A stretch of DNA of 33,163 nucleotides from Desulfobacula sp. (GCF_030145145.1 NZ_JAQYWD010000051.1:1-33163); one strand, 5' to 3'; positions 1 through 8,908 are shown, counted from the first letter of the stretch. Translations and numbers: made by a program. The notes: a model not told the origin generated them from the sequence alone.

Positions 1-1012
1 AATTTCTTGATAACAGTCTTTTTCCATAACGGACTCCTTATGTTAGGGTTCCATTATCCCCTACCATAAGAAAATGAGGATGTCTACAAATATTAACAAT
101 TACTACAACACCTTTGATTTACACCCTCCAGAAATCCTTGTAGCTCTCTGATTCAAGCGGGTTTGTCCTGAGATTTTTCATGTGGAAACTGCCCCGGGGA
201 AAGCCTGGATATTTGCTGAACAAAAAGTCATAAATCGGTTGATACATTTGCCACGGGCCACCGGAAACATAGTGGAAGGCCGTGTCTTTTCCAAAGGTGT
301 TATACATGTGGGCCATACAGGGGGCGGCAACAAAGTGACGAAAAAAAGTATTTTTTAATACCATACTTTCACCATCGGGAATCTGGGTGATTTTGACGGT
401 GTCATCTATGTCGGAAATCACGGACAGACCTTTAGGCGGAATAATGGTTACATATCCAACGCCCATGTGATTTTTAGATACGGCCTGGAACCGAAGCAGC
501 TGTCCCGTATTCTGTGATGAAATCAGCCGATCAACGATGTCCTGGCTGAGTCTTATATCACCCTCAATCAAGCCGTTGTGGTCTGTTTTAGATGGTTTGG
601 TTTTACTGGTTATCTGATATTTTTTTTGTCCGGATCATTGTCGAATTTAAATATAACAACTTCATTGGATTCACTGTCCGCAATAAAATCCTTTATCCGT
701 GACATAAACAGGTCTTTTTCCAATTGGTTCAGTTCAGCCATGCCTGTCTTTTCTTCCATGGCTTCCATGGCTAGTTTGGCGGATATACGTCTCACCATGC
801 CAGCCTTTTCATGTACCCAGGCGTGCATGGGGACGATCCAGGTTTTTTTCCTTGTATCCGTACGTATGGTAAAAAGTGACCTGTTTTTTTGCATGAATTT
901 GATCCATTTGAGTGTCACTGGTGCCGGCGCGTGATTCGCTGACCCAGGCAACTACCCAAAAAAACAGGAGAAAAAATGCCCCTGCCGTTACTGCGATCCT
1001 TCTGTGATTCAT
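1..1012 (-). pseudogene. Broken App1/DUF2183-type phosphatase-like gene, runs off left edge
   Basis: Three reading-frame pieces on the minus strand join into one protein. The first starts at 1012 with a signal-anchor-like N-terminus (LLFFWVVAW). The second contains WIVPMHAWVHEKAG. The third (571-119) has the catalytic ISDIDDTVK motif, then NTFFRHF and FHYVSGGPWQMYQP, all typical of the DUF2183/App1 phosphatidate phosphatase domain. The first frame change falls in an A7 tract near 848. The second falls in an A8 tract near 612, where one extra A would restore DKKKYQITSKTKPS and continue into the third piece. An in-frame TAA at 119-121 then interrupts the domain. Beyond it the same frame still reads FLMVGDNG, which resembles the family's GDSGE motif, so homology continues toward position 1. 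The HAD-like DxDxT nucleophile region is intact, but the gene as given cannot make a full protein. The breaks are either real decay or homopolymer sequencing errors. Confidence 0.7.
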
Positions 1013-1178
1013 TAAATTTTTTCCTTTTGGTTCATCGGGTAATTCCCCTTATATAAACGATTGATATCTGGTAAAAACAGAATATGACTCCATTATTCAA
1101 TAATATTGCAAGTTGATTTTATCACAAGGTTGGATCCGTTGAAAATGAATGAATAAGCGTGTTCATATAATATCAAAA

Positions 1179-1431
1179 TCAATGGTTCTTCCGGTTCATT
1201 TTCAGGAAAAAGAAAGCCTGATTGGTCATCCCGATAACGGCTAAAATAATGAATGCAATCTTGCCGTCTGCATTGTCCAGTCCCATTGAATCCAACCAGG
1301 ATAACCGCAAGTTTTTGGTAAACAGGGGCCACTATGGCACCGACCAAACCTATTCCCAGCGGAACCGCCCATACGATCCAGGCAGACCCGGGAACCCTGG
1401 CCTCCGCAGTGATATACTCTGGCAGTTTCAT
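1179..1431 (-). pseudogene. Small two-helix membrane protein of the fdh operon, frameshifted
   Basis: It starts at 1431 after a good ribosome binding site (AAAAGGAG) and lies 83 bases downstream of fdhC. The N-terminal half (MKLPEYITAEARVPGSAWIV) leads into a hydrophobic helix, WAVPLGIGLVGAIVAPVY. The continuous frame then turns polar and implausible. The neighbouring frame instead gives WLDSMGLDNADGKIAF, then IILAVIGMTNQAFFFLKMN and a stop at 1179-1181. That second half looks like a genuine second transmembrane helix with a basic tail. A single frame change between about 1255 and 1345, for example loss of one C in the CCCC tract, would give a protein of roughly 83 residues. I do not recognise a named family. 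Its position suggests an accessory membrane subunit or assembly factor for the formate dehydrogenase. Confidence 0.55.
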
Positions 1432-1514
1432 TTTTTTCTCCTTTTATGATGGATCTAATGTCCGGGTTAACTGCGGCACAGCCGCCGAGATTACATTACC
1501 GATGCGACGTCATT

Positions 1515-2552
1515 TTATCCGGCTGGTTCGCTTTGTGCCGGTTTTGCCTTCATCGATTCTGCATACCATAAATCATTGTGCTGTTCGGCCCACTGAGCGC
1601 TCACTTTGCCGCTCCACATGCTTTCAAAGGTGCCCTCTGCACCGATGCTCCCCAGGTAAATGTGTCCCAGAGATCCTGTCATAAAAATAACGGCAATGAC
1701 GGCATGAATGATGTGGACGACCTGGAACATCCCGCGCGATAGTCCGAACTCGGGAAAATCCATAAGCAATCCGGTGGTGCCAACAATCAGACCGGCTAGA
1801 ACCGTGAACCAGAACCAGGCTTTGGATCCGCCGTTGATTCTTCCGGCATGGGGCCGCGGTCCTTTGCCGATCATACCGCCCAGAGATTTAAACCAATCGA
1901 AATCGATTTTTTCAGGAATATTGGGTTTGAACCAGGCAAGGATTTCAATCAGCAGCCCTGCCACAAAAAATGGACCGCCATAGTTGTGAATTTTAATGGC
2001 CATGCCCAGGTATCCTGAAAACCCATGGTGACCGAGAACAGGGATGAGAACGGCCCGACCGAAGAGCATGCTCAACCCGGTCAGGGCCATGAGGATAAAC
2101 AACAGTGCCGTATACCAGTGAAGGAGACGATGGGGCAATGACCAGCGATTAAGCGTTTCACCTGAGGGCGCGTCTTTCAGTTTGTCAGGGCCATGAACAA
2201 AGAAAAAAAACAGGATGACAAAAAACACCCCGCCCAGAAGCCAGGGTGAGATCCGGGCCAGAAAGAGGTTACGGACACGCCGCCAGTTTTCTCCCCCGCT
2301 CTGGATCAATACGGTGCGTTCCCTGCCTTGAACGGTTGTAACGCCGGCCTGTCCTTCTCGAACTGTCCGCCAGAAGCTGGCGCGGGGATTGGTTGTCTTG
2401 ATTTGTGGTGTATCCGAAGCAAACACCCCTTCATGAAGTATCCATCCTGAAATCATAAGGGTGGCCATGGCGATCATAAGCATCAAAAGTATTGCCCTGG
2501 GCCGCCAATCCTCTGATACTTTAAAACTTCCTTTAATTGCTGGTGCTGTCAT
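1515..2552 (-). CDS. fdhC: Formate dehydrogenase cytochrome b556 subunit (gamma)
   Basis: This membrane-embedded di-heme cytochrome b passes electrons from the iron-sulfur subunit FdhB to the quinone pool. The 345-residue protein has an N-terminal helix (ILLMLMIAMATLMISGWIL), a second helix near residue 100 (FFVILFFFFVHG), then the four-helix core. The core holds the expected heme histidines in HRLLHWYTALLFI, KIHNYGGPFF, HIIHAVIAVIF and GHIYLG. The protein is longer than E. coli FdnI (about 217 residues) because of the extra N-terminal part, as in FdhC of epsilon- and betaproteobacterial fdh operons. I chose the start at 2552 because GGAGGA lies about 8 bases upstream; an earlier GTG at 2570 would put that site inside the coding region. 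It follows fdhB by 27 bases in the same operon. Confidence 0.9.
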   Translation of the reverse strand: MTAPAIKGSFKVSEDWRPRAILLMLMIAMATLMISGWILHEGVFASDTPQIKTTNPRASFWRTVREGQAGVTTVQGRERTVLIQSGGENWRRVRNLFLARISPWLLGGVFFVILFFFFVHGPDKLKDAPSGETLNRWSLPHRLLHWYTALLFILMALTGLSMLFGRAVLIPVLGHHGFSGYLGMAIKIHNYGGPFFVAGLLIEILAWFKPNIPEKIDFDWFKSLGGMIGKGPRPHAGRINGGSKAWFWFTVLAGLIVGTTGLLMDFPEFGLSRGMFQVVHIIHAVIAVIFMTGSLGHIYLGSIGAEGTFESMWSGKVSAQWAEQHNDLWYAESMKAKPAQSEPAG

Positions 2553-2579
2553 TTTTATTCTTCCTCCCACAGGTGAAAT

Positions 2580-3170
2580 TTAAGATTTGAAATTGTAAGC
2601 CTTTTGCCAGCCCCAGGTATCCGGCCTGCTGTCGCGCTTCATCACCCGTTCCCGGTAAATGCCGGATATCAACTCTCCGTCACCGGCCAGCAGGGCTTTG
2701 GTGGCACACATTTCAGCGCACAGCGGCAATTTTCCTTCGGCAATGCGGTTACGCCCATATTGTTCAAATTCAGCCTGGGAATTGTCTTGTGGCGGTCCTC
2801 CTGCACAGAAAGTGCATTTATCCATCTTGCCGCGCATCCCGAATGCCGATTCCTGGGGATATTGGGGGGCACCAAAGGGACAGGCATAAAAGCAGTATCC
2901 GCAACCAATACAAAGATCTTTGTCGTGGAGTACAATGCCGTCATCCGTGGTGTAAAAACAGTCCACCGGACAGACTGCGGCACAAGGGGCATCGGTGCAG
3001 TGCATGCAGGCCACTGAAATGGATTTTTCTCCTGCTTCACCGTCATTAAAGGTTACCACCCGGCGCCGGTTGATTCCCCAGGGAACATCATGCTCGCTGT
3101 TGCATGCGGTGACACAGCCATTACATTCAATGCATCGTTCCACATCACATAAAAATTTCATTCTTGCCAT
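2580..3170 (-). CDS. fdhB: Formate dehydrogenase iron-sulfur subunit (beta)
   Basis: This electron-transfer subunit with four [4Fe-4S] clusters links FdhA to cytochrome b. The 196-residue product has the classical cysteine groups in order: CIECNGCVTAC, CMHCTDAPCAAVCP, CIGCGYCFYACP, and a split CTFC...CAEMC set. It has no C-terminal membrane helix, unlike E. coli FdnH, so it should sit on FdhA and FdhC as a soluble module. AGGAG lies about 9 bases before the ATG at 3170. An upstream in-frame ATG at 3206 would overlap the end of fdhA and lacks such a site. The ATG at 3170 is 14 bases after the fdhA stop, indicating tight co-expression. Confidence 0.92.
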   Translation of the reverse strand: MARMKFLCDVERCIECNGCVTACNSEHDVPWGINRRRVVTFNDGEAGEKSISVACMHCTDAPCAAVCPVDCFYTTDDGIVLHDKDLCIGCGYCFYACPFGAPQYPQESAFGMRGKMDKCTFCAGGPPQDNSQAEFEQYGRNRIAEGKLPLCAEMCATKALLAGDGELISGIYRERVMKRDSRPDTWGWQKAYNFKS

Positions 3171-3184
3171 ATCTGTTACTCCTT

Positions 3185-6070
3185 TCAGGCCCGCTGGATG
3201 CGGCATAAAGTGGCTTTGGTCTCCTGCATCTGGGTGACCGGGTCATATCCGTATGTGGTGGCGGTGTTGCAGGCTTCACCCCGGACGTAAGGTGCGGTTC
3301 CTTCGGGATATCGGTCCACAAGATCCTTGCCCTGGAACCAGCCGCCGAAATGAAACGGTGTCCAGGTCACGCCGGGCATCACGCGCCGGGTCACCATGGC
3401 CCGCACTTTGATGCGCCCGCCTTCCGGGCCCTCCAGCCACACCCAGTCTTTGTCCTTGATTCCGGCTGTGTTGGCATCCTTGGGGTTGATCTCGGCAAAC
3501 ATGTCCGGCTGCAGCTTGGCCAGCCATCGGTTGGAGCGCGTTTCTTCGCCCCCACCCTCGTATTCCACCAGGCGGCCACTGATGAATACGATCGGAAACT
3601 CCCTGGAATAATCCGTGGCCTGGATCGACTGGTAACGGTTGGGCAGCCGCCATAAGGATTTGCGGTCAGCATAGGTGGGATAGCGTGAAACCAGGTCGTA
3701 ACGCGGCGTATACAACGGTTCCCGGTGCAGGGGTACCGGGTCGGGAAAGGTCCAGACCACGCAACGGGCCTTGGCGTTTCCGAAAGGGGCGCAGCCATGT
3801 TCAATGGCCACCCGCTGGATACCACCCGAAAGATCGGTCTTCCAGTTTTTCCCTTCAGCTTCTATTTTCTCATCTGCCGTCAGATCGTCCCACCAGCCCA
3901 GCTGCTTGAGCATGTCGGCACTGAACTCCGGGTATCCGTCCTTTATATCCGATCCCCTGCTGTATGAATTGTCTGCCAGAAGGCTGACCCCGTCGCGTTC
4001 CACACCGAAGCGGGCACGGAACGTCAGCCCGCCTTGTGCCACGGGCAGGCTGGGGTCGTACAACAGGGGTGTTCCCGGATGCTTCATTTCCGGCGGTCCC
4101 CAGCACGGCCAGGGCAGACCATAATACTCCCCGTCCAAAGGTCCGCCTTCAGCCTTTAAAGTGGTGGTGTTGAAGGTGCCCCGGTGTTGGGTATGCAATT
4201 TGATCCTTTCCGGGCTTTGCCCGGTGTAGCCGATGGTCCAGGTGCCCCGGTTGACCTCCCGGAGCACGTCCTCGATCAGCGGTTCTTCCCCGTTGATCTT
4301 AATATGTTTGAACATCTGGTCGGCAAATCCGAATTTTTTGGCCAGTTTATACAGGATGACATGATCCGGCAGGGATTCAAACAGCGGCTCGATAACCTTT
4401 TCCCGCCATTGAATGGAGCGATTGGAGGCGGTCACAGATCCATAGGTTTCAAACTGGGTGCTGGTGGGCAAAAGATAGGTGTCATTTTTACGGTCACTCA
4501 TCACTGCCATGTGTGTTGGATACGGATCTGAAATAACCACAAGCTCAAGCTTTTCCAGTGCCTGTTTCATCTCCGGACCCCGGGTCTGGCTGTTGCAGGC
4601 ATGTCCCTGAAAGAAAACCGCACGGAAATTATCTTTTTGGGACAGATTGGTTTTGTTCTCCAGAACCCCATCAATCCAACGGGATACCGGAATGCCGGGT
4701 ATGTTCATGGTGTAGGCGGGTTTGCCGTCACCGGAATCGTACTGCTGGCTCAGGTCAAATCTCGATTTAAGCCATTCATACGCCACATCCCACACCCGGG
4801 CCCAGTGTTTCCAGGCACCTTCTGTAAGCCCGTAATATCCCGGCAGGGTGTGGCTGTTGGGACCGATGTCCGTGGCCCCCTGGACATTATCATGGCCACG
4901 GAAGATATTGGCACCGCCCCCGGACACCCCGATATTGCCCAGGGCCAGTTGAAAAATGCAATAGGCCCGTGTGTTGTTGTTTCCGGTATGGTGCTGGGTG
5001 CCACCCATACACCAGACAATGGTTCCGGGACGATTGTCAGCCATGGTCTTGGCCACCTGGAACACCTGTTCTTCAGGCACCCCGGTAACATCGGTAACCA
5101 CATCCGGTGACCATTTTTCTATTTCCGGGCGAACCTCATCCATCCCGTATACCCGCTGGCGGATGTATTCTTTGTCCTCCCAACCGTTTTTAAATATGTG
5201 CCAGAGAAGCCCCCAGATAAAGGCCACATCTGTTCCGGGCCGGAGCCGGACGTATTGATCCGCATGGGCAGCGGTCCGGGTAAAGCGCGGATCAACAACA
5301 ATCATGACGGCTCCGTTTTCCTTACCTCTCAGAACATGCTGCATGGCAACCGGATGGGCCTCGGCTGCATTACTGCCGATAAAGAGCATGGCTTTACTAT
5401 TGTGCATGTCGTTATAGGAGTTGGTCATGGCCCCATAGCCCCAGGTGTTGGCCACGCCGGCCACAGTTGTGGAATGACAGATACGGGCCTGATGATCGCA
5501 GTTGTTGGTCCCCCAGAATGCGGCAAATTTCCGCTGCAAATAGGCGCCTTCATTACTTGCCTTGGAAGACCCGCACCAGAAGACAGCGTCTGGTCCTGAT
5601 GTGTCGCGAATCTTCAGCAGCTTGTCCCCGATTTCGCTGATGGCCTGGTCCCAGGACATCCGTTTCCATTTTCCATCAACAAGTTTCATCGGATATTTCA
5701 CCCGCCGATCTCCCAAACCGTGGTCACGGACGGAAGCCCCCTTGGCACAGTGGGATCCGAGATTAAAGGGCGAGTCAAAATCCGGCTCCTGGCCGATCCA
5801 GACACCATTTTGGACTTCAGCCAGCACCCCGCAGCCCACTGAGCAGTGGGTGCAGATCGTGTGGCGGATTTCAATATCGGTTTGGCCAGTGAATTTTTCT
5901 TTTTCCCGGGCACTTGCCTTCTGCATGTAAGAAAAAGGCAGCATGCCGGCTACCGCTGCTCCGCCAAGGCTTAAACCGCTGCGGCGCAGAAAAGTCCGCC
6001 GGTCCATGTTGCCCGCACCGCGTCCTTTTGAAACCCCTGTCTTTCGGTTTGCTCGATTTTTTTTACCCAT
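3185..6070 (-). CDS. fdhA: Formate dehydrogenase catalytic subunit, molybdopterin type with Cys ligand, Tat-exported
   Basis: This subunit oxidises formate to CO2 at a Mo- or W-bis(pyranopterin) centre. The start at 6070 gives 961 residues and has AAAGGAG upstream. Residues 23-50 are a twin-arginine signal (DRRTFLRRSGLSLGG), so the enzyme acts outside the cytoplasmic membrane. The N-terminal [4Fe-4S] site uses Cys73, Cys76, Cys80 and Cys108 (CTHCSVGC and SHCAKG). The active-site segment reads NCDHQARICHSTTVAG, placing Cys198 where E. coli FdnG and many anaerobes use selenocysteine, with the partner His199 conserved. Downstream are the usual domains II-III and the C-terminal pterin-binding domain (VWTFPDPVPLHREPLYTPRY, then WVWLEGPEGGRIKVRAMVTR). 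Length and motifs match the FdhA of periplasmic Fdh-N-like three-subunit enzymes. The metal and the direction of catalysis cannot be read from the sequence. Confidence 0.95.
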   Translation of the reverse strand: MGKKNRANRKTGVSKGRGAGNMDRRTFLRRSGLSLGGAAVAGMLPFSYMQKASAREKEKFTGQTDIEIRHTICTHCSVGCGVLAEVQNGVWIGQEPDFDSPFNLGSHCAKGASVRDHGLGDRRVKYPMKLVDGKWKRMSWDQAISEIGDKLLKIRDTSGPDAVFWCGSSKASNEGAYLQRKFAAFWGTNNCDHQARICHSTTVAGVANTWGYGAMTNSYNDMHNSKAMLFIGSNAAEAHPVAMQHVLRGKENGAVMIVVDPRFTRTAAHADQYVRLRPGTDVAFIWGLLWHIFKNGWEDKEYIRQRVYGMDEVRPEIEKWSPDVVTDVTGVPEEQVFQVAKTMADNRPGTIVWCMGGTQHHTGNNNTRAYCIFQLALGNIGVSGGGANIFRGHDNVQGATDIGPNSHTLPGYYGLTEGAWKHWARVWDVAYEWLKSRFDLSQQYDSGDGKPAYTMNIPGIPVSRWIDGVLENKTNLSQKDNFRAVFFQGHACNSQTRGPEMKQALEKLELVVISDPYPTHMAVMSDRKNDTYLLPTSTQFETYGSVTASNRSIQWREKVIEPLFESLPDHVILYKLAKKFGFADQMFKHIKINGEEPLIEDVLREVNRGTWTIGYTGQSPERIKLHTQHRGTFNTTTLKAEGGPLDGEYYGLPWPCWGPPEMKHPGTPLLYDPSLPVAQGGLTFRARFGVERDGVSLLADNSYSRGSDIKDGYPEFSADMLKQLGWWDDLTADEKIEAEGKNWKTDLSGGIQRVAIEHGCAPFGNAKARCVVWTFPDPVPLHREPLYTPRYDLVSRYPTYADRKSLWRLPNRYQSIQATDYSREFPIVFISGRLVEYEGGGEETRSNRWLAKLQPDMFAEINPKDANTAGIKDKDWVWLEGPEGGRIKVRAMVTRRVMPGVTWTPFHFGGWFQGKDLVDRYPEGTAPYVRGEACNTATTYGYDPVTQMQETKATLCRIQRA

Positions 6071-6112
6071 GGCAATTTCTCCTTTAAAAATGTTCAGTGG
6101 CAGCAATTCTAT

Positions 6113-6322
6113 CTAAGACGCCAATTTTTTATAATACTGACGAATGTGGGGTGTTTCCCGGTAGCCCTGGGAAGGGTAAGGATCAGGTCTTCCTTCTGAT
6201 TTTTTTTTCAGTCCAGGGCCAGCAGCCCTGGCAACGCCCGCCAGCAGGGGGGCTGCCCCGCCCATCAGCAATACGTTTCTGATAAAACTGCGACGGCTGT
6301 TTTGCCCGGTTTTCCGGTTCAT
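6113..6322 (-). CDS. Small Tat-signal protein of formate dehydrogenase loci
   Basis: This 69-residue protein has a twin-arginine motif near its start (NSRRSFIRNVLLMGGAAPLL) and a short hydrophobic stretch ending in ARAAG. The remainder is a charged tail of about 35 residues. It matches the pattern of the 'formate dehydrogenase region TAT target' family (FdhX-like), which lies directly before fdhA in many three-subunit fdh operons. Its role is not known with certainty; it may help maturation or Tat passage of FdhA. AGGAGG lies about 8 bases before the ATG. It is 42 bases upstream of fdhA and 12 bases downstream of the chaperone gene. Confidence 0.8.
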   Translation of the reverse strand: MNRKTGQNSRRSFIRNVLLMGGAAPLLAGVARAAGPGLKKKSEGRPDPYPSQGYRETPHIRQYYKKLAS

Positions 6323-6334
6323 GATCCGTTCCTC

Positions 6335-6910
6335 CTAAAATGGGTTTAAATAGGCATTTTCTATGGCTAAAAAAGTGTGTCCCAGCCTGCCGACAGCCCG
6401 GTAAAATTGAATTGTCGAAGCCTGTTGCATGTCCGTGAAAAAACGATCCATCCAGCTCTTGAGATGGTCGCTGAAAAAGGCCTTCTGGGTTTCCAATCCG
6501 ATTCCTTCCGGATCGCTGCAAAGGATGGCCATGGTTTCACACAATGCGGCTGCATGGTCTTCGGTTTCAGGCATGTCAGAACGGCGTTGAATTCCCAGGA
6601 CCGCCAAATCGTTTCGAAGTCGGGCAAGGGGCTGGTTCATCATCGACCCGGTTTGATACCAGGAGCCGTAGGGAACCAGTTGTCCGCGGCCCAGACCGAT
6701 AAACAACCGGTGATACTCATCATTCAGCCGGGCAACATTGGTTTGTTCCCCGGCTTTTTTCATCCCCTGCCAGGCCTGGGCCATTTCAGTATCCAGCACG
6801 GGTTGATCTTCAATTTTTCCCAAAAGCCCCAGGAGCTCCGAACACGGAGGACCGGCCAGCAATGCTGCCAGCAGACTGTAAACATGGGCGCGCAACATAT
6901 CGTCAACCAT
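6335..6910 (-). CDS. TorD/DmsD-family redox enzyme maturation chaperone
   Basis: This cytoplasmic all-helical chaperone would bind the Tat signal of FdhA and hold it until the molybdopterin cofactor is inserted. The 191 residues contain the family's two marks: LNDEYHRLFIGLGRGQLVPY followed by GSWYQ, and an E-x-x-D-H motif in MPETEDHAAALCE. The start codon shares one base with the stop of the upstream polyferredoxin gene (TAATG), which points to translational coupling because no strong ribosome binding site is visible. The assignment to FdhA as client is inferred from operon position; the sequence alone only shows the family. Confidence 0.85.
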   Translation of the reverse strand: MVDDMLRAHVYSLLAALLAGPPCSELLGLLGKIEDQPVLDTEMAQAWQGMKKAGEQTNVARLNDEYHRLFIGLGRGQLVPYGSWYQTGSMMNQPLARLRNDLAVLGIQRRSDMPETEDHAAALCETMAILCSDPEGIGLETQKAFFSDHLKSWMDRFFTDMQQASTIQFYRAVGRLGHTFLAIENAYLNPF

Positions 6911-8580
6911 TACCGGTCTGCTCCAGTTTCAAAGAAATTTTTTGCACGACAGTCCCCGCACATGCAAAGGCGCTTTTTTTCCGCGTCATCCTGATACATC
7001 CAATGCCCGGAAAGTTTTTCAACGATTTTGTCCACCATGGCCTTGGTGGCAAAGGGCCTGCCGCAGACCACACAGCAGAAGGGTTCTGTTTCATGTAAAA
7101 TTCGCAGGGAACTGCGTGCCCTAATTTCAAAGACCATCCGGGGCGACAGGCGTATGGCATTTTCCGGGCAGGCGCTGCTGCATAAGCCGCACTGTAAGCA
7201 CTGCCCTTCAAGAAATCGAATTTGCGGTATCTCGCCGCCGTCACAGAGGGCTTTGGCAGGGCATACCGCCACACAGGCCATGCAAAGCGTGCAGGTATTC
7301 GGGTCGATAATAATTTCGCCAAAAGGGGCGCCTTTGGCCAGGGCCGTCAAGGATCGATCGCCGGGAGCCTGTTCGTAAAGATAATCGATGGATTGAAATA
7401 TCAAGGTGCGTTTGGTGTCACCCGGTGCAAAGCGTGCGGGTCGGGTGGGATGTACTGGCGCTAAAGAGACGAGGTCAGTGAACGGCGCTTCCGGATGACG
7501 ATGATCTGTCCGGATCATTTGAAGGCGTTCTTTCTCCAGTTGCAGTCCTTCAAGAATTTTCGTTGCATAAGACATCTGGGTTTGAAGAATGTCAAAAGCA
7601 GCAGGCAGTATGTCGTCTCCCAAAAGGACAACAACATGGGACGCGCCATACGCCAGGGCGGCCAACCAGAACTCCATCCCAATCGCTGCGATGGAATTGA
7701 CGGGAAAACAAAGTGTCCCCTCAGGGACAGTTTGAAGCCTTGCAGAATCAAGATTCGCGTCATAAAAAATTACAGCAGGATTTGAATCAGGATTGTCGGC
7801 CAGTGACAAGCGGACAGCTGTCAACAAATCGATATCCTTGTGCATCAAGGGGGTTAGGGCATCTGTCGGGCAAACCGCGGCACACAACCCTTTTTGGTGG
7901 CAGATCTTTGGATCGATTTGGATGACAGAACCAGCGGAGCTGATCGCTCCCGCCGGACAGACGTCCAGGCATCGGGTGCATCCGGTTAAACCCCTGGCCC
8001 CATGGGCGCAGAGGTCAGGTTGGAGAAAAAGATCACCCACCTTTTCCATGTCTTGGATGGGTTCCGTAATTTTGGGGTGTGAAATATGGCCTGATTTCGA
8101 GTCAGGCGTTCCGGCACTTTTCTCGATGGCCTCTGACTGACGGTTCGCAAGGGGGTCTCTGTCTATACGGGAGCCGGTCTTCTGCTCGGCCAGACGCGCC
8201 AGATGATAGTGCATGTCAGATGTCAGGATATTGCCAAGGTCCTGAAATGATTGAAAGTCCTCATCGTAGTCATCCAACCCGTCTCGTCGGTTGAATTTCG
8301 GCAAATGAAAAAATTTGCGCAAGGCAGATCTTCTCAGATTTTCGCTGATATTCGGGGACATAAATCCCTTCATGTCGCTGTCTTCAGCCAGGCTGTCGAT
8401 GGGCGACACCGGCGTGGGGGGAATTGTATCTATATCATGGCAGCGGGCATCCGCGAGGGGATCGTCTGATTGAGGCTGATCCCGCTCCGGTTGATCCGCC
8501 TTTGAAGGCTTCAGATGGAGATCTTGATCTTGCCTGTCGGTCTTCACAGGGGATTTGAAATTTTCAGAGGTCTGTGTCAA
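6910..8580 (-). CDS. Polyferredoxin of the formate dehydrogenase operon (four 4Fe-4S motifs)
   Basis: The protein has 556 residues and begins at a TTG codon (8580) with GAGG 7 bases upstream; no in-frame ATG is close. Residues 1 to about 185 are polar, proline- and aspartate-rich and probably disordered, with a conserved-looking patch (RKFFHLPKFNRRDGLDDYDE). Then come ferredoxin motifs CTRCLDVCPAGAI, CHQKGLCAAVCPTDAL, CTLCMACVAVCPAKAL and CLQCGLCSSACPENAI. The first two are separated from the last two by a roughly 200-residue domain. A C-terminal CVVCG...CMCGDC group could bind zinc or another cluster. Similar long 4Fe-4S proteins head fdh operons with a TorD chaperone and the small Tat peptide in beta- and epsilonproteobacteria. 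It could act in maturation or as an alternative electron partner. It has no signal peptide, so it should be cytoplasmic, on the opposite side from the active site. It is the first gene of the operon. Confidence 0.8.
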   Translation of the reverse strand: MTQTSENFKSPVKTDRQDQDLHLKPSKADQPERDQPQSDDPLADARCHDIDTIPPTPVSPIDSLAEDSDMKGFMSPNISENLRRSALRKFFHLPKFNRRDGLDDYDEDFQSFQDLGNILTSDMHYHLARLAEQKTGSRIDRDPLANRQSEAIEKSAGTPDSKSGHISHPKITEPIQDMEKVGDLFLQPDLCAHGARGLTGCTRCLDVCPAGAISSAGSVIQIDPKICHQKGLCAAVCPTDALTPLMHKDIDLLTAVRLSLADNPDSNPAVIFYDANLDSARLQTVPEGTLCFPVNSIAAIGMEFWLAALAYGASHVVVLLGDDILPAAFDILQTQMSYATKILEGLQLEKERLQMIRTDHRHPEAPFTDLVSLAPVHPTRPARFAPGDTKRTLIFQSIDYLYEQAPGDRSLTALAKGAPFGEIIIDPNTCTLCMACVAVCPAKALCDGGEIPQIRFLEGQCLQCGLCSSACPENAIRLSPRMVFEIRARSSLRILHETEPFCCVVCGRPFATKAMVDKIVEKLSGHWMYQDDAEKKRLCMCGDCRAKNFFETGADR

Positions 8581-8908
8581 CTGGAAACCTCATAAAGGAT
8601 TGGTATAAAAACCGTGATTCAATTAATTTTTATCATTCATGTGATTCATTTTCAATCATTATTTAATTTAGCGTTGCCGCCGGGAGCTCAATTGCTCCTG
8701 TTTGAACTTTCCAAATTTCAATGGGTGTCATGTCAAATTTTTGTTATCCCGGGTGTTTTGGGTAATAATCTAAATGGTGAACTGATTATCAGCCAGTCCC
8801 AGAAGCAAGTTTGTCCAGATCGGTTGCAGTCCTGAGCTTTTACTCAACAACCGTTGATATGAGAATTTTATCCATCAGCTCTTGCTGAATAACGGAAGCC
8901 ATGATTAG
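8581..8908. other. Intergenic region upstream of the fdh operon
   Basis: This 328-base AT-rich stretch lies between the divergent fdh operon and the plus-strand genes. A weak minus-strand -35-like TTGAAA with a TAAAAA box 17 bases on lies around 8625-8655, but I would not call it a promoter on this evidence. A 73-codon plus-strand open frame (8614-8835) shows no recognisable protein. No terminator or RNA gene was seen. Confidence 0.4.

Noticed and set aside
578-934. Plus-strand open frame of 118 codons
   Set aside because: It is antisense to the App1-like gene, whose motifs are recognisable on the minus strand.
5480-5500. Selenocysteine (in-frame TGA with SECIS) in fdhA
   Set aside because: The active-site codon encodes Cys and the frame has no internal TGA, so no selenocysteine insertion is needed.
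6377-6994. Plus-strand open frame of 205 codons
   Set aside because: It is antisense to the TorD-like gene; the minus-strand protein has the family motifs.
8614-8835. Plus-strand open frame of 73 codons upstream of the LonB-like gene
   Set aside because: No ribosome binding site, no recognisable family and low-complexity hydrophobic content; kept only as intergenic sequence.
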